Assembly: GCA_028571685.1 (NCBI GenBank)
Contig: CM053140.1
Coordinates: 152,567,701-152,631,700 of the forward strand
DNA: 64,000 nucleotides
Direction: 5' to 3'
Origin: Heterohyrax brucei
Taxonomy: Eukaryota > Chordata > Mammalia > Hyracoidea > Procaviidae
Positions within the stretch are counted from its first letter, which is position 1. Each line of letters opens with the position of its first letter. The translations under genes were made by a program, and so were the position numbers. Positions 1 through 10,519 of this stretch are shown here, piece after piece. A model generated the notes under the pieces. That model saw nothing but the letters and a program-made list of their open reading frames with translations. It had not been told where the DNA came from and made no database searches.

Positions 1-20
1 GTTTGGTTTGGTTTGGGGTG
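1..20 (+). repeat. Possible AfroSINE 3' tail at the window edge
   Basis: The window opens with a GTTTG-rich run of the kind that ends plus-strand AfroSINEs. The SINE body would lie before the window, so this is only suggestive. Confidence 0.3.
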
Positions 21-660
21 TGGTCATTACAACAATCCTGAAATAGAAAATCATCCAAAAATCTTAAGAAAACTAGAATTATAGAGAATTGACAGTATGG
101 TCATCATTCAGAAATACTGCAACAATCGATTTTTCATCTTGCTCAAGGAGGTATTACCAACAGCATATTAGCTAAAGCAAGCAGTTTCTTAATGCTGATC
201 ATGTTGTAATCCAGGGGTGCTTACAAGTGGGATAAGCAAAGAAATTTTCTGTGTAGAATGTTACCCATCAATTACATAGCTTTCTCTTTTTATGACATTG
301 AAGTCTCATGACAGATACAATTTACATATATTTGACCCTAGATTACATGATGACAGAAGTCATGTTTGTTGTCTCACTTATTTACATTTCCCCAGCATCT
401 AGCAGAGAGCTTGGTACATAATAGGCACAGGATAAGTTAAGAATAAGCAACTGTGTGAATGAATAGATCTAAAGACTCCTTGACTTACGGTCTTGACCAT
501 CAGGGTGGATCAACCTGTAAGCAAGATACACATGAGCTTACTTGTGTTTACTTACTAATCTGTATTGAACAGTTTTACATGGGTTTCACTCCAATTTGTC
601 CTTCACATAATTAAACCCCAGGAAAGTGCATTCTAGAAAAAGTGTGACTGTTGGATCTTT
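21..660. other. Mostly unassigned AT-rich DNA
   Basis: Apart from the L2-like piece at 395-470 I see no gene, repeat family or structured site here. Confidence 0.5.
395..470 (+). repeat. L2 LINE 3'-end fragment
   Basis: The stretch follows the order of the ancient L2 3' end: a 'GCTTGGTACATAATAGGCAC' core, then an aataagc-like segment and a gaatgaat end. It is highly diverged, as expected for an element older than the placental radiation. Confidence 0.5.
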
Positions 661-661
661 C

Positions 662-862
662 ATTTTTTTAATTTAAGTTTATTTGGGGTTGTCGTGGAAA
701 TTTCTTAGTTATTTTTTTTAAAGGACTTGGGATCTTTAAAGGGTTAAACACAGCTATTAAGGAGTTCATTTTTGGTGATCTTAGATGCAAATTTCTATCA
801 CTCTGACTGAACTTGAATATTTCCAGGTGACTTTTAAGAGATATATACAATGAAATAGCTCC
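662..862. repeat. Unclassified about 200-bp repeat, copy 1
   Basis: Begins with a T-rich run followed by AATTTAAGTTTATTTGGGG and continues through GGTTAAACACAGCTATTAAG. A second copy in the same orientation lies at 2832-3036, with similarity over nearly the whole length. The leading T run would be a poly(A) tail if the element is on the minus strand, so a retroposed sequence is possible. I do not recognise the family. Confidence 0.6.
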
Positions 863-1285
863 AGAAGTACACAATCAGCTTAGAGAAAATGTTTAAAGTA
901 TGTTAATAAAATGCCACAGAAAGACAAATGCCTTATAAGCATTTAGTATTAATCATTTTCACCATGTTTATCCTCTGACAGAAAGAGTCAAAATCTATGT
1001 GAATTTCAAAACAGTTTAAAGCCCATACTAAGATACTCTGCAAGATAAACTTAAAGTCGGTGCTCAGTTACATTACGCAGACAAGTACCTTAGCTAAAAT
1101 TGTATGTGTGTTAGTATGTACAACATACATATTTTAGTTTTCAAATAATCCCTTTATGTAGGTCCAAAGGTGAATTTTCAGTTTTTAAATTATAAACTAT
1201 TTGCTTACAGATATACCTGGTAAGTAGGTATACTTTGGAACTGATTTGAATCTGTTAGAGACCACCTTTACAATCATAAAAGATC
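863..1285. other. Unassigned sequence
   Basis: AT-rich; no coding, repeat or RNA feature recognised. Confidence 0.5.
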
Positions 1286-1450
1286 TAGAGATACTAGATG
1301 AAGAACATCTGAAAGACAAGAACTGTGGTCTAATCATCTTTATTTCCCATGAGGAACCACCTCACAGTGCCTCACTTTTAGTAGATACTTCTACCAATTA
1401 GATAATGAATGTCCAGTTGTGTTTATTTTTTCCTTTTCTTTTCAACTTCA
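1286..1450. repeat. 165-bp local direct duplication, copy 1
   Basis: Nearly identical to 1888-2052 (offset 602 bp, about four mismatches by eye). Identity stops sharply at both ends. It is far too long to be a target-site duplication and has no poly(A), so it looks like a segmental duplication. Confidence 0.85.
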
Positions 1451-1768
1451 GATATATTAGAAATACAGAAAGAAACAACAGTGTATGAAACAAAATGTAC
1501 TTTCATATGCTGTTGGGGGCTGCACTGTCCCCAAATATTATCTGTATGTCTGCAAGAAATCCATTGATTATAATCTTCTGTCTCCTCTACCATTTATTTT
1601 TATTTGTTTTTTGCAGTTCTTAGCTTCCCTCACTGTCACCACAGTAGTATGCCAGCACTTGGACCATGTATTCATTAGTTTAAATGTTTTAAACATTTTA
1701 TTCCTGCTACTGAAAACTCCTGAATCCAAACCCTGGCCTTTTATCTCAGTCACCTTTTTCTAGTTTTT
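1451..1768. other. Unassigned spacer between the 165-bp duplicates
   Basis: Open frames exist on both strands (longest 92 codons), but without recognisable domains or conserved composition. I see no gene. Confidence 0.5.
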
Positions 1769-1887
1769 GCTTCTACTGAAAGCCACTGCCTTCCAGTTGA
1801 TTCAGACTCATAGCAAACCTATAGGACAGACCAAAACTACCCCATAGGATTTTCAAAGAGGGCCTGGTGGATTCCAGCTGCTGACAT
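1769..1887 (-). repeat. AfroSINE fragment
   Basis: Reverse complement of an AfroSINE 3' half: CACTGCCTTCCAGTTGATTC (tail core), then a CCTATAGGACAG box, then CCTGGTGGATTCCAGCTGCTGA near the tRNA-like B box. The SINE 5' part is missing exactly where the second 165-bp duplicate begins. Confidence 0.8.
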
Positions 1888-2052
1888 TAGAGATACTAGA
1901 TGAAGAGCATCTGAAAGACAAGAACTGTGGTCTAATCATCTTTATTTCCCACGAGGAACCCCCTCACAGTGCCTCACTTATAGTAGATACTTCTACCAAT
2001 TAGATAATGAATGTCCAGTTGTGTTTATTTTTTCCTTTTCTTTTCAACTTCA
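1888..2052. repeat. 165-bp local direct duplication, copy 2
   Basis: Partner of 1286-1450; left edge abuts the truncated AfroSINE, right edge ends in CTTTTCAACTTCA. Confidence 0.85.
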
Positions 2053-2831
2053 ACTTCTCTTAAGCACTATGTCACCAGGGTTTTCCCTTACTTCTACTCA
2101 AGTAACGAATCAACTAGTTTATTAAAGTGTGTTCATTTATGGGAGAAGGTTGTATGACCAATAGATAGAACTATATGTAAACCGAAGAAAGATATTCAAG
2201 ATTCAGAAAACAGCTAGAAAATAGATCAACATCTCTAGATGTAGAAAACAACTAGAAAATAGAGGTCTACATCTCTATTCTAAGTTTTATCTTTACTGTG
2301 TGTGTCTTTACTTTCTGCAGGCATTGTGTATGGTTTACTTTCTTCTAGACATACATGGTAGAATGTGGAAAGTCTTTTAAGTTACAAAACTCTAGAAAAG
2401 CTCTATGATTATGCTCTGAATACTCAACAATGAGTTTAAAGCAAGGAGGCTTGGGTTTAAGGAAGTGAATTGTTCACTATTGAATTCCCTTCTGGGCATT
2501 TTAATACTCAAAATTTGATACAGGTCAAGAAATTCATAATTACAGCCAAGCACTGGAACTGTAGATGTAAAGTAGTTTCCTACCAAGTCAAACGGCATTT
2601 TAATTTTACATTTAAATATATATAGATATACATATATAAAAAATACTTTAAAAAATTAATGAACAAAAAGTCTTGTTCTTTTTCAGGTTAGTGATACTTT
2701 AATAACTGAACATAATTTAGAGACTTCTACTTTTACATTATGTTCTGATTTTACTTTTTTGTCTTTATTATATTCAACAACTATCTAAAATATTGCAAAA
2801 CACACTTTGATTAACCATACATCTTTTATGT
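2053..2831. other. Unassigned AT-rich DNA with a small tandem duplication
   Basis: Contains a degenerate tandem of about 37 bp at 2203-2277 (shared core AAAACA-CTAGAAAATAGA ... ACATCTCTA) and an AT-rich TATATA patch around 2608-2650. No gene recognised. Confidence 0.5.
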
Positions 2832-3036
2832 GTTTTTTTTTTTTAATTTAAATTTATTTTGGGGTTGTCGTGGAAATCTCTTAGTTATTTTTTTTTTTTT
2901 AAAGATTTGGTGTCTTTACAAGGTTAAACACAGCTATTAAGGAGTTCATTTTTTGGTGATCTTAGATGCAAACTTCTATCACTCTCATTGAACTTAAATA
3001 TTTCCACGCAACTTTCAAGAGATATATTCAATATGC
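2832..3036. repeat. Unclassified about 200-bp repeat, copy 2
   Basis: Second copy of the element at 662-862, same orientation, with a longer internal T run and moderate divergence. Ends soon after AAGAGATATATTCAAT. Confidence 0.6.
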
Positions 3037-3395
3037 TTGAGAGCATACCTGAATCACAGCAACTTGGGTTCTTAAAAATCCCTTTTGGCAGGCAAATCAG
3101 AACCTCATGATTGGTAGGTATTATTTCTATGCCCCTGTTGTGTAGTTACTGAAAGGCTTAAATGCATTGATGTTAGATATTTTTGTGATCTCCAAATCTA
3201 AACCCTTCATGATAGAAAGTTAACTGGGAAATAGTAAACTTTGATAACGATTCTCGCTTTGCTATAAACTAGGTATGTAGTACTCACTTTGGATCATCTG
3301 TAGAATTTTGAGTATATTATTTAAATTGTCATGACTTTCTTTTCACATAAAAATATTTTTGAACATCTAAATTGCTATTACAGCTAGTAATCTTT
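3037..3395. other. Unassigned sequence
   Basis: No feature recognised. Confidence 0.5.
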
Positions 3396-4258
3396 AGGTG
3401 TGGAAGTGCTTTTGAAATTGTGATGGGATAAAGACTGGAAGAGTTTTAAAGTGCCAAGCAGTAAAAGACGAGATTATCTTGAAGACTCTGTTGGTGAAAT
3501 TATGGATATCAAACACACTTCTGGAGAGGACTTACAAGGAAATGAGGAAAGATTTTACCCTGGAGACAGAGTAGACATCAAGAAGCAGCATCAAAGAAGC
3601 AGCAGCAGCAGACATCCACAGCAGCAGAACCAGAGATCAACCAGAGAACAGCCCTGGGACTGACTCAAAATATGAGAGAGAGGAGTGTTCGGGTGCAGGA
3701 GGCTTCCTGGCAGGATGGAGGCTTCTGGGTGCTGATTGGTGATTTGAGGCTTGCTGACCCATGGAGCAAGAGAACAGAGTACCTTCTGGCTGAAGTTTAC
3801 CAACAGAGTCAGATGCCTCTAGCACTTATCAGTGGAGCTACCCAGCTTTGGAACACTTGCTCCAACGGGACAAGTAAGACCTGAGAGGCACGACACCAAG
3901 AAACCAGGCAACAGAAGCTAAAGAGACAAGGAGTACAGGAAGCAGAGCTGCTTCAGTCTCAAAGTAGAGAAGCAAGCGTGGAGACCAAGGGACCACGGGG
4001 CCTCCTTAAGAAACAACAGCCAGGAGGAGAGCATTTCTGGTCTTTGGATTCAAGATCCCTGCGCTGAGAAGCTTCTCAAACAGGAAAAATTGATGACTAG
4101 GACCTTCTTCCAGAGCCAACAGAGAGAGAAAGACTTTCCTAGAGCTGGCACCCTGAATTCAAACTTGTAGTCTCCCAGACTATGAGAGAATAAATATCCC
4201 TTTGTTAAAGTCATCTTGTTGTAGTATTTCTGTTTTAGAAGCAATTGATACCTGAGAA
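3396..4258 (+). mobile_element. MaLR-like LTR element: internal region plus partial 3' LTR
   Basis: The left part (3396 to about 4034) matches the internal region of the two-LTR elements at 35132-36994 and 56720-58624: GTGTGGAAGTGCTTTTGAAA at the start, the GAGGCTTCCTGGCAGGATGG segment, and a GAAGCTAAAGAGACAAGGAG segment. The right part (about 4035-4258) is the 3' half of the LTR, with an AATAAA signal near 4189 and the usual end near CTGAGAAAG. The LTR 5' half is deleted. A glutamine/serine-rich open frame at 3451-3663 arises from CAG/CAGCAG triplets in the internal region and is not a recognised protein. Orphan remnant of a non-coding ERVL-MaLR-type element. Confidence 0.75.
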
Positions 4259-4975
4259 AGTGAATTTTCTCTAATTGTAGGTTTTCAGCCATTTCCGTAA
4301 CAGCATCTCCATGCAGTCAAACTTCTATTCATAACTTCTTAATTTTAAATTTTAATTTTTGCAGACAAATTGGCTGATACTTTTAATCTGGAAATCTTTC
4401 CTTTGTCTTCAGTCTCAAGGGGATGGCCTTCCAGTTTCTGTTGACTTCTTTTTGACTGTCAGAATTTCTGTGGCTTAGAGTGGTTTACTATTGGGGTCAG
4501 AGTTAGCTAAAGAAGTTAAGGGTGAGAAATCAGTTTAGGTTAATTTCAGCTTGACTTTGGCCAACTGCTCTTTTAATAATTGTCTAAAATTGTTTCAGCA
4601 AAGTAGGAATGGTAAAAGTGAATACGGTTGAAACTTCATATTGTGCAACAGAAATGGGATTTCCTTAATTTATATAAAATAATAAAACAAGAAGAATTTG
4701 ATAATAAAAAGCAGAACAGATAAAAAGATTACACTTTTGCACTTGAAAGCTTTTGGGTAGTGCACACACGTCACTTTTCTCAGTCACTGCATTTTCTATT
4801 CTTACCATGTCACTTATTCTACACCTTAATTTCATTACCTGCCGAAACTTGGAACAGCATAAATTTGTGGCTCAAAATTTGTCAGTGCAGCACACAATAG
4901 AAGGCAGGTCAGTATAAACGAACTACACCATAAGATAAAATGTTTTCTAAATTCAACTCAACATTTCAAAAGACG
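4259..4975. other. Unassigned sequence
   Basis: No gene or repeat family recognised. Confidence 0.5.
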
Positions 4976-5835
4976 GTGTAGCAAGACTAGGAGTCTGGTG
5001 GCCGTGTTTTAGAGACTTTGAGGTCAATTGGCATAGTGAGTGTTTTTCTGAGAGTGGTCTGCACCTCGTATTGGTGAGGGGTGCCTGGGGTACTAAAGGC
5101 CAGCAAGTTGCCTTCTAAGGAAAAATCAGTTAGTACCAGCCCCTAGAGAACATCAAATACTTCAGAAAAAACGGAACCAAGAAATAAAAGAACTCATATG
5201 ATTGGGAGACCACATCAGCTGGTGAAGAGAAGAACTAGATGGTGCCCAGGTGTCAACAAAGACTTCCATAACAGGGAACACAATGTAGAGTCCCTGAAGA
5301 AGCATTAGAGAAGGGGCTGTGAAGATCTAGAACTCTATTAGAAGACCAGATTTGATGGTCGGACACCCTTGAGGGATCCTTGGCAACATGGCCCCTTGTC
5401 TTGATTCTAGCCCATTGATGAAACCAACACTGAAGCCAAAACTTCAGACAAAGAATGGGCTAGACCAGGGAACACAGTGATGCAGGTGGTATATGTACTT
5501 TATGGTTTAAAATACATATGATGCTGTCCTACTAGTTTCTTTGTAAAGGGAGAGGAGAGAGTGGAGAGCAGGGGCCAAGGGCTGGTTGAATGGATACTGA
5601 AAATAAAGAGTGGAAAAGAAGAGCAGATAGAGTTGCTTAGAGGTGGGTGCTTACGGTTTTATACGGCAGATTGTTTGGACTGTAAACTTTCACTTAATCA
5701 AAATAAAAAAATTATCAGTAAAGTTTGGCTAGGGATTTCATCAATACTTGACTTGTCATTTATATGCTTACCCTTTACCACTATCTGGAACATTTGGCAC
5801 ACTTAGAAATTAGGAGCAAATGAGGGTCAACATTT
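4976..5835 (+). repeat. Probable unclassified interspersed repeat
   Basis: More GC-rich than its surroundings, with retroelement-like wording: GGGGTGCCTGGGGTACTAAAGG, then a purine-rich GGGAACACAATGTAGAG segment, and a purine-rich block at 5550-5640. An 81-codon open frame (5561-5806) resembles no known protein. It could be an ERV internal segment or an unlisted lineage-specific repeat. Boundaries are guesses. Confidence 0.35.
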
Positions 5836-5885
5836 AGTGTAATAAAATATCAATTTATTAATTTTACATTGGGAATTTTTAAACT

Positions 5886-6093
5886 GGAATAACCAAAAGT
5901 ACCAAACCTAGTGCTGTCAAGTCAATTCTCTTAACCACACAGTAGGACAAAGTAGAACTGCACCACATAAGGTTTCCAAGACTTCGGTTTTTATGATAGC
6001 AAACTGCTGCCATCTTTCTCCTGTGTTGCTGCTGGTGGATTCAAACTTCTGATCTTCTGCTTAGCAGCTGAGTACTTTAACCACTGTACCACC
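5886..6093 (-). repeat. AfroSINE, longer subfamily
   Basis: Reverse complement of a full AfroSINE. From left: tail core TAGTGCTGTCAAGTC, the GTAGGACAAAGTAGAACTGC box, an extra middle segment (GTTTTTATGATAGCAAACTGC with TTTCTCC), then the tRNA-derived CTGATCTTCTGCTTAGCAGC head. Sits directly beside the next SINE. Confidence 0.85.
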
Positions 6094-6276
6094 AAAAAAA
6101 CCCAAATCGCACTGCTGTCGAGTCAGTTCTGACCACAGTGACCTTGTAGGAGAGAGTAGAACTACCCGCAGAGTTTCCAAGGAGCGTCTGGTGCGTTTCA
6201 ACTGACGACCTTCCGGTTAGCAGCCATAGCACCTAACCACTACACCGTCACGGTTTACACCATACCACCAGGGCTC
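6094..6276 (-). repeat. AfroSINE, shorter subfamily
   Basis: Reverse-complement AfroSINE with well-kept boxes: CACTGCTGTCGAGTCAGTTC tail core, GTTTCCAAGGAGCGTCTGG middle, and GACCTTCCGGTTAGCAGCC head. Its head contains an apparent second CCACCAGGG end at 6261-6276. The A-rich tail joins the head of the SINE at 5886-6093, giving a dimer-like pair. Confidence 0.9.
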
Positions 6277-6570
6277 CATAATCGGAACAAAGATGGTACA
6301 AGTTTCTAACATTTCACTAATAAATCCATGCATGTACATAAACATATATGTGCATATACACATACATTTTACGTGGGTATACATTCATTAATCATATGAA
6401 AGAACATAATTATGTCTGTACTTACATAAAACTATATAATTTTCTAGAGTTTCTGGAATTAGATCATTTATAATGCCTTAGGAGAGAGTGCAAATAGATA
6501 CCTTGGTAATTCTCACAGAAGAATTAAATTACCATCTTCTCATCACTTTGTTCTTACTAAACTAACCATA
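6277..6570. other. Unassigned AT-rich DNA
   Basis: Alternating purine/pyrimidine (acatatatgtgcatatacacat) around 6330-6370; nothing else seen. Confidence 0.5.
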
Positions 6571-6671
6571 TACAATGGTGAGTAAGAGCCTGGACTCACA
6601 AACTGAACGATGTGAGTTCAAATCCTACTTCTGCTGGTTAACAGCTACTGTCACTCTATGAATTGTTTAAT
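6571..6671 (+). repeat. MIR SINE fragment
   Basis: tRNA-like MIR head: GTAAGAGCCTGGACTCACAAA, then GAGTTCAAATCCTACTTCTG (B box and flank), then AACAGCTACTGTCACTCTATG. Order and spacing match MIR. Confidence 0.75.
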
Positions 6672-6822
6672 AGGATATCACGGAGGTATAGTGGTTGAAA
6701 TTTAAGACTGTAACCAAAGTTTGAAGTCACCTGATACTCCTTGGAAAGCCCAAAAGACTGTTCTACTGTGTCTTACAGGGACACCATGAGTTGGAATCAA
6801 CGTGATAGTGATGGATTTTTTT
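6672..6822 (+). repeat. AfroSINE
   Basis: Plus-strand copy: GGTATAGTGGTTGAAAT head, TACTCCTTGGAAAGCCC middle, ACACCATGAGTTGGAATCAA tail core, then T-rich tail. Directly follows the MIR fragment. Confidence 0.85.
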
Positions 6823-8925
6823 TTAACTAAATATCTGCCTTCTCATATTAAAGGAATAAATTACCGCTACAAAGTCCATTTAATACTTGTTTTTTAAGTA
6901 AAAAGCTAAACAGTGGAACTTATGTCAGATTTAACCTTTATGATATTCTAAGGATGATTTTATCCTCACTTAAAAGTAAACAGTATATAGATTGTTCTGA
7001 TAGTGGGCATCAAGATCTATTTCTAAACTACATTATTTTCTTTACTTTTAAAATGGTGACGGAAACTTTTAAGCGATCTCTCATGCAATCACCTATCTTA
7101 TACGTGAATTATTTACCGGTATCGCACATGTAACAGGATGGCAATGTGTTTTTTAATGTGTATGTCAAAAGTGTGTTCAAGTCTGTGTAATACATTAAAA
7201 AATATAATCATGAGTGAACACCTGTATTTATGGACATATGATTCTACTTTTCATTGTGAGGATTAGTGGAAAAAGACACATTTAATACTGTTTTGCTAAA
7301 AACAAGAGCACCGTAGATGGAATTTAAAAGAGGACCATGTAAGTGTAAACTCAATAATATAAATAGCCAAATTACTGTTGATGTAACTAAATAATGCATT
7401 TTATCACATATGGTTGAGAACCTAGTCAAGACCCCTTTTTATGACAGGTGCCCAGTACAGATCAAAATAAAAAATTAACAAGAAGGAACTCAAATAAAAA
7501 TAATAGAAGGTCAGAAAATATACGGAAAACACACATCTAATTGCATGGGAGAATAGAAGGTATTGGAAACACAATGCAATTTTGTGTCCAAAATGCTTAT
7601 TGACTGTAACTTGTTAATTAATGCATATACCTGAGTGATACGGTGTGCATTTGAAGGAGGGCAGCAGAGATGGCAGGCATGCAGAGGAAATCCTTTTTGA
7701 AAAAAACTTTGAAAGAAAATTCATAAAAATTTGAAATAAAAAGCATGAACACAAACAATTACTTCGGTCATATTAATAAATTAATCTAAATCCATATGTA
7801 TATTTTACTGTCAATGTATGACTTACTACAAATTAATTGTATTACATGTCTTTTAATTTAATCTGTATTAATTATTTTATATTATTGTTTTTGTATTGTT
7901 TGTTATTTTATTTGTTTACACAGAATTATTTCTTGCAAAAGTATTCCTTTCATCATCATATACTTTATCCTTTGCCTCTTCAATTATATTTTTATTTGCA
8001 CTTGATTGACATATTCTCGGTGATCAATTTATGTTAGTATTTTGTTGTATTTTTGCATTCCAAATTTTAATTTAAATTTATATATATATATATAGTTTTA
8101 ATAATAATTTTCGTAACTCCCAAGACAGCACTTGGCTTAACTCCCAAGACACTGCATATTTTAGTTTAACCTTGACTTTCAAGTATCGATAATTACACAA
8201 CATTATTTATGGTTCATACAAAAACATTTTGTTTAAAATTGTGCCTATTCCTTCGACGTATTCCACCCTTGCCCTCAGAACTTCATCAGGAATCATTGTT
8301 CTTTGCTGTGAATTACAATCGTTAAATATTGCTTTCATGAGGGACTTGGTAATAAGTCCTTTCAAATTTTAATTTTTAAAAATGAATTTTTAACTATTGT
8401 GTCTGAAATATAGTTACACAGAAAGCCAATTTTAGACTTCCAATTATTTCAAATTATAATTTAAATGTATTGCTTTATTGTCTTCTGAAGTGTGTTACTA
8501 TTGTTGAGAAGTTCATTAGCTACTTATTCTTGACTTTTTTGTGGTTAATTTTTATGGTACCATTTGGGAGGTACATACTCTATTTAATTGTTAACCTAGA
8601 GTTTACATTAAACACACTTAACATTTTAAAATATAGATCAAATGAATTTTTTTGTTCTCTTTTTGGATAGGTAAGACAAGAATCTTAGAGCAGTGTAAAG
8701 GCATTTACCCACACCCCCCCCCCACAAATTTTTGCTATTTTCATGTTTTAGACAATATGGTTTTCTTTAAACACTTCAGCTTTTATTACTATTGTTTGTA
8801 CAGTGGATAGTGCTTATTAAATTTATCCAAGCATTAGCTACTTTTCCTGTTCCATTCTTTCTACCCTTCGATTTTTCATTTAGGATGGCATTCTTTCTGC
8901 CTAAAATTAACTTATTATTTTGTTA
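6823..8925. other. Unassigned AT-rich DNA
   Basis: About 2.1 kb, very AT-rich, with a short (TA)n at 8078-8095 and a C run at 8714-8723. Leucine/phenylalanine-rich open frames (7837-8037, 8470-8670) come from T-rich composition and lack family features. No gene or repeat recognised. Confidence 0.5.
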
Positions 8926-9058
8926 ACCCCCCAAAACAAACCCACTGCCATCAAGTGGATTCCTACCCATAGTGACCCTATAGCACAGAGTAGAACTGCT
9001 CCACAGAGTTCACAAGGAGCACCTGGCAGATTCAAACTGCTGTCATTTTGGTTAAAGT
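8926..9058 (-). repeat. AfroSINE
   Basis: Reverse-complement copy: AAACCCACTGCCATCAAGTG tail, CATAGTGACCCTATAGCACA box, CAAGGAGCACCTGGCAGATT, and a truncated TTTTGGTTAA head. Confidence 0.9.
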
Positions 9059-9212
9059 TCCTAAGTTGAGGAGAAAATGATTAATAAACTAATAGAAAAA
9101 TAGATAAAATTTACAAGTGAATGTAAAAAGAAAAAAAAAAAAAGATCCATAATCACATGGGAAAAAAAGCTGAAATCTCATTTGTAGTAAAAAAAAAAGT
9201 TGTGCTTAAGTT
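9059..9212. repeat. A-rich tract
   Basis: Contains a 15-A-class run near 9129-9144 and further A runs; otherwise unassigned. Confidence 0.4.
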
Positions 9213-9392
9213 GACACTAACTTTTGACTACCGTAAGTGTGTCACAATAAAACTATGCTCCACAAGTCTTTGAATGGCTGATTTTTGGAGGTAGCTAATC
9301 AGGGCTTTCTTTTGAGGTACTTGTGGTTGAATTTAAACTTCCAACCTTTTGGTTAGCAACCTTGTACTTTAACCACTTGTACCGTCCAGGGA
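9213..9392 (-). repeat. AfroSINE, longer subfamily
   Basis: Diverged reverse-complement SINE of the longer type: GAATGGCTGATTTTTGGAGG and CAGGGCTTTCTTTTGAGGTA middle, then AACCTTTTGGTTAGCAACC head ending near CCGTCCAGGG. Confidence 0.75.
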
Positions 9393-9587
9393 TATCAAAA
9401 GTGATCTAAAATTAGAATCTGATCAAAGATGGTCACCTATCAAATTAGCAAAAAATGAAACATTTGACAATGTACTCTGTTGGCAAGGCTCTAAATAAAA
9501 ATTCATTCTCCAGCATAGCTGGAGAATTTATTTATTTAGCAGAATGTATAATGGCACAACTCTAACAAAATTATCTGTATATTTATC
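9393..9587. other. Short spacer before the L1 3' end
   Basis: No feature recognised; ends in a T-rich stretch that begins the minus-strand L1 poly(A). Confidence 0.4.
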
Positions 9588-10519
9588 TTTTTTTTTCTAT
9601 TTTCTTTGTCTTTTTTAGTATGATTGAGTGAAAATGCACATTCCCATATAAATTTGCATGCCCGACTATAAGTAGCTCCCACCGCTCTCCCTGCCTAGTG
9701 ACAGCACATTCTTCCTCTCTGTTCTTTACATGACATATCCTCCTAATAATCTCATAGCCCTTCCTCTCAAGTCTAGCCCCCTCCTCTGGTGAGAGGTCAG
9801 CAGCACGACATCCTACAGATGCATAGAACTATGAAGTGCACACATGATATGGTCACTCTGTGTATGGACAGCGGCAGGATCAGGGCCAGCGGGCATGCTC
9901 CCAGGGGAACCCCAAGGCCCCAGGACCATCAATTGGAGTCTTTTAGTGGAGATCTCATTGTGCACTCCTTTTTATTCTTGTGTTGCCAGTGACACTCAAC
10001 TTTGTGAGCCCCATGAAGGCCATTGCTGGTGGTGGCCGTGCACCTTCTGGTTCTTCCAGTCATGTGTCAAACTAGTCCCCCATTCTTGAGGGTGTCTGTA
10101 TCTTCTGGGTTCTCTTTTCCCTGTGTAGTTTTGGTCCTTGGTGATCATCCATTGCTGTTGAGTTGGGGCCATTTGTTGTATCTCAGATGGCAGCTCGGCA
10201 GCTTTCAAGAACACAGACACCACTCACCAATGTGGGGTGCAGAAGACTGTCTCAGCAAAATGCTAGTTGTGCCAGTTGGCCTGGATTTCCCGAGAGCATG
10301 ATCCCCAGCCCCCTACCCCAGCCACTCTGCCTTTACAATATTGGTTTAAGACGGGAGGAGTAATCAAGAAATGTTGAAATCCAGTTAGTATTGATCTTGT
10401 TTCTAATGTGTGCTGTCACTGATTTCAGGCAACTAACTTTCTATCAGCTGTCTAATCTATATTCCATCCTCTGTTTCCCTCCCTCCCCACCCTTGCAGCC
10501 ATCAAAGAGTCTTTTCTTC

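Noticed and set aside
3451..3663. Glutamine/serine-rich 70-codon frame as a gene
   Set aside because: It lies in the internal region of a MaLR-like element; the bias comes from CAG-rich repeats.
4976..5835. Processed pseudogene of a host mRNA
   Set aside because: No recognisable protein in any frame and no clear poly(A) plus target duplication; kept only as an unclassified repeat.
7837..8670. Hydrophobic frames resembling membrane proteins
   Set aside because: T-rich composition alone produces F/L/I-rich reading; no start context, homology or conservation signal.
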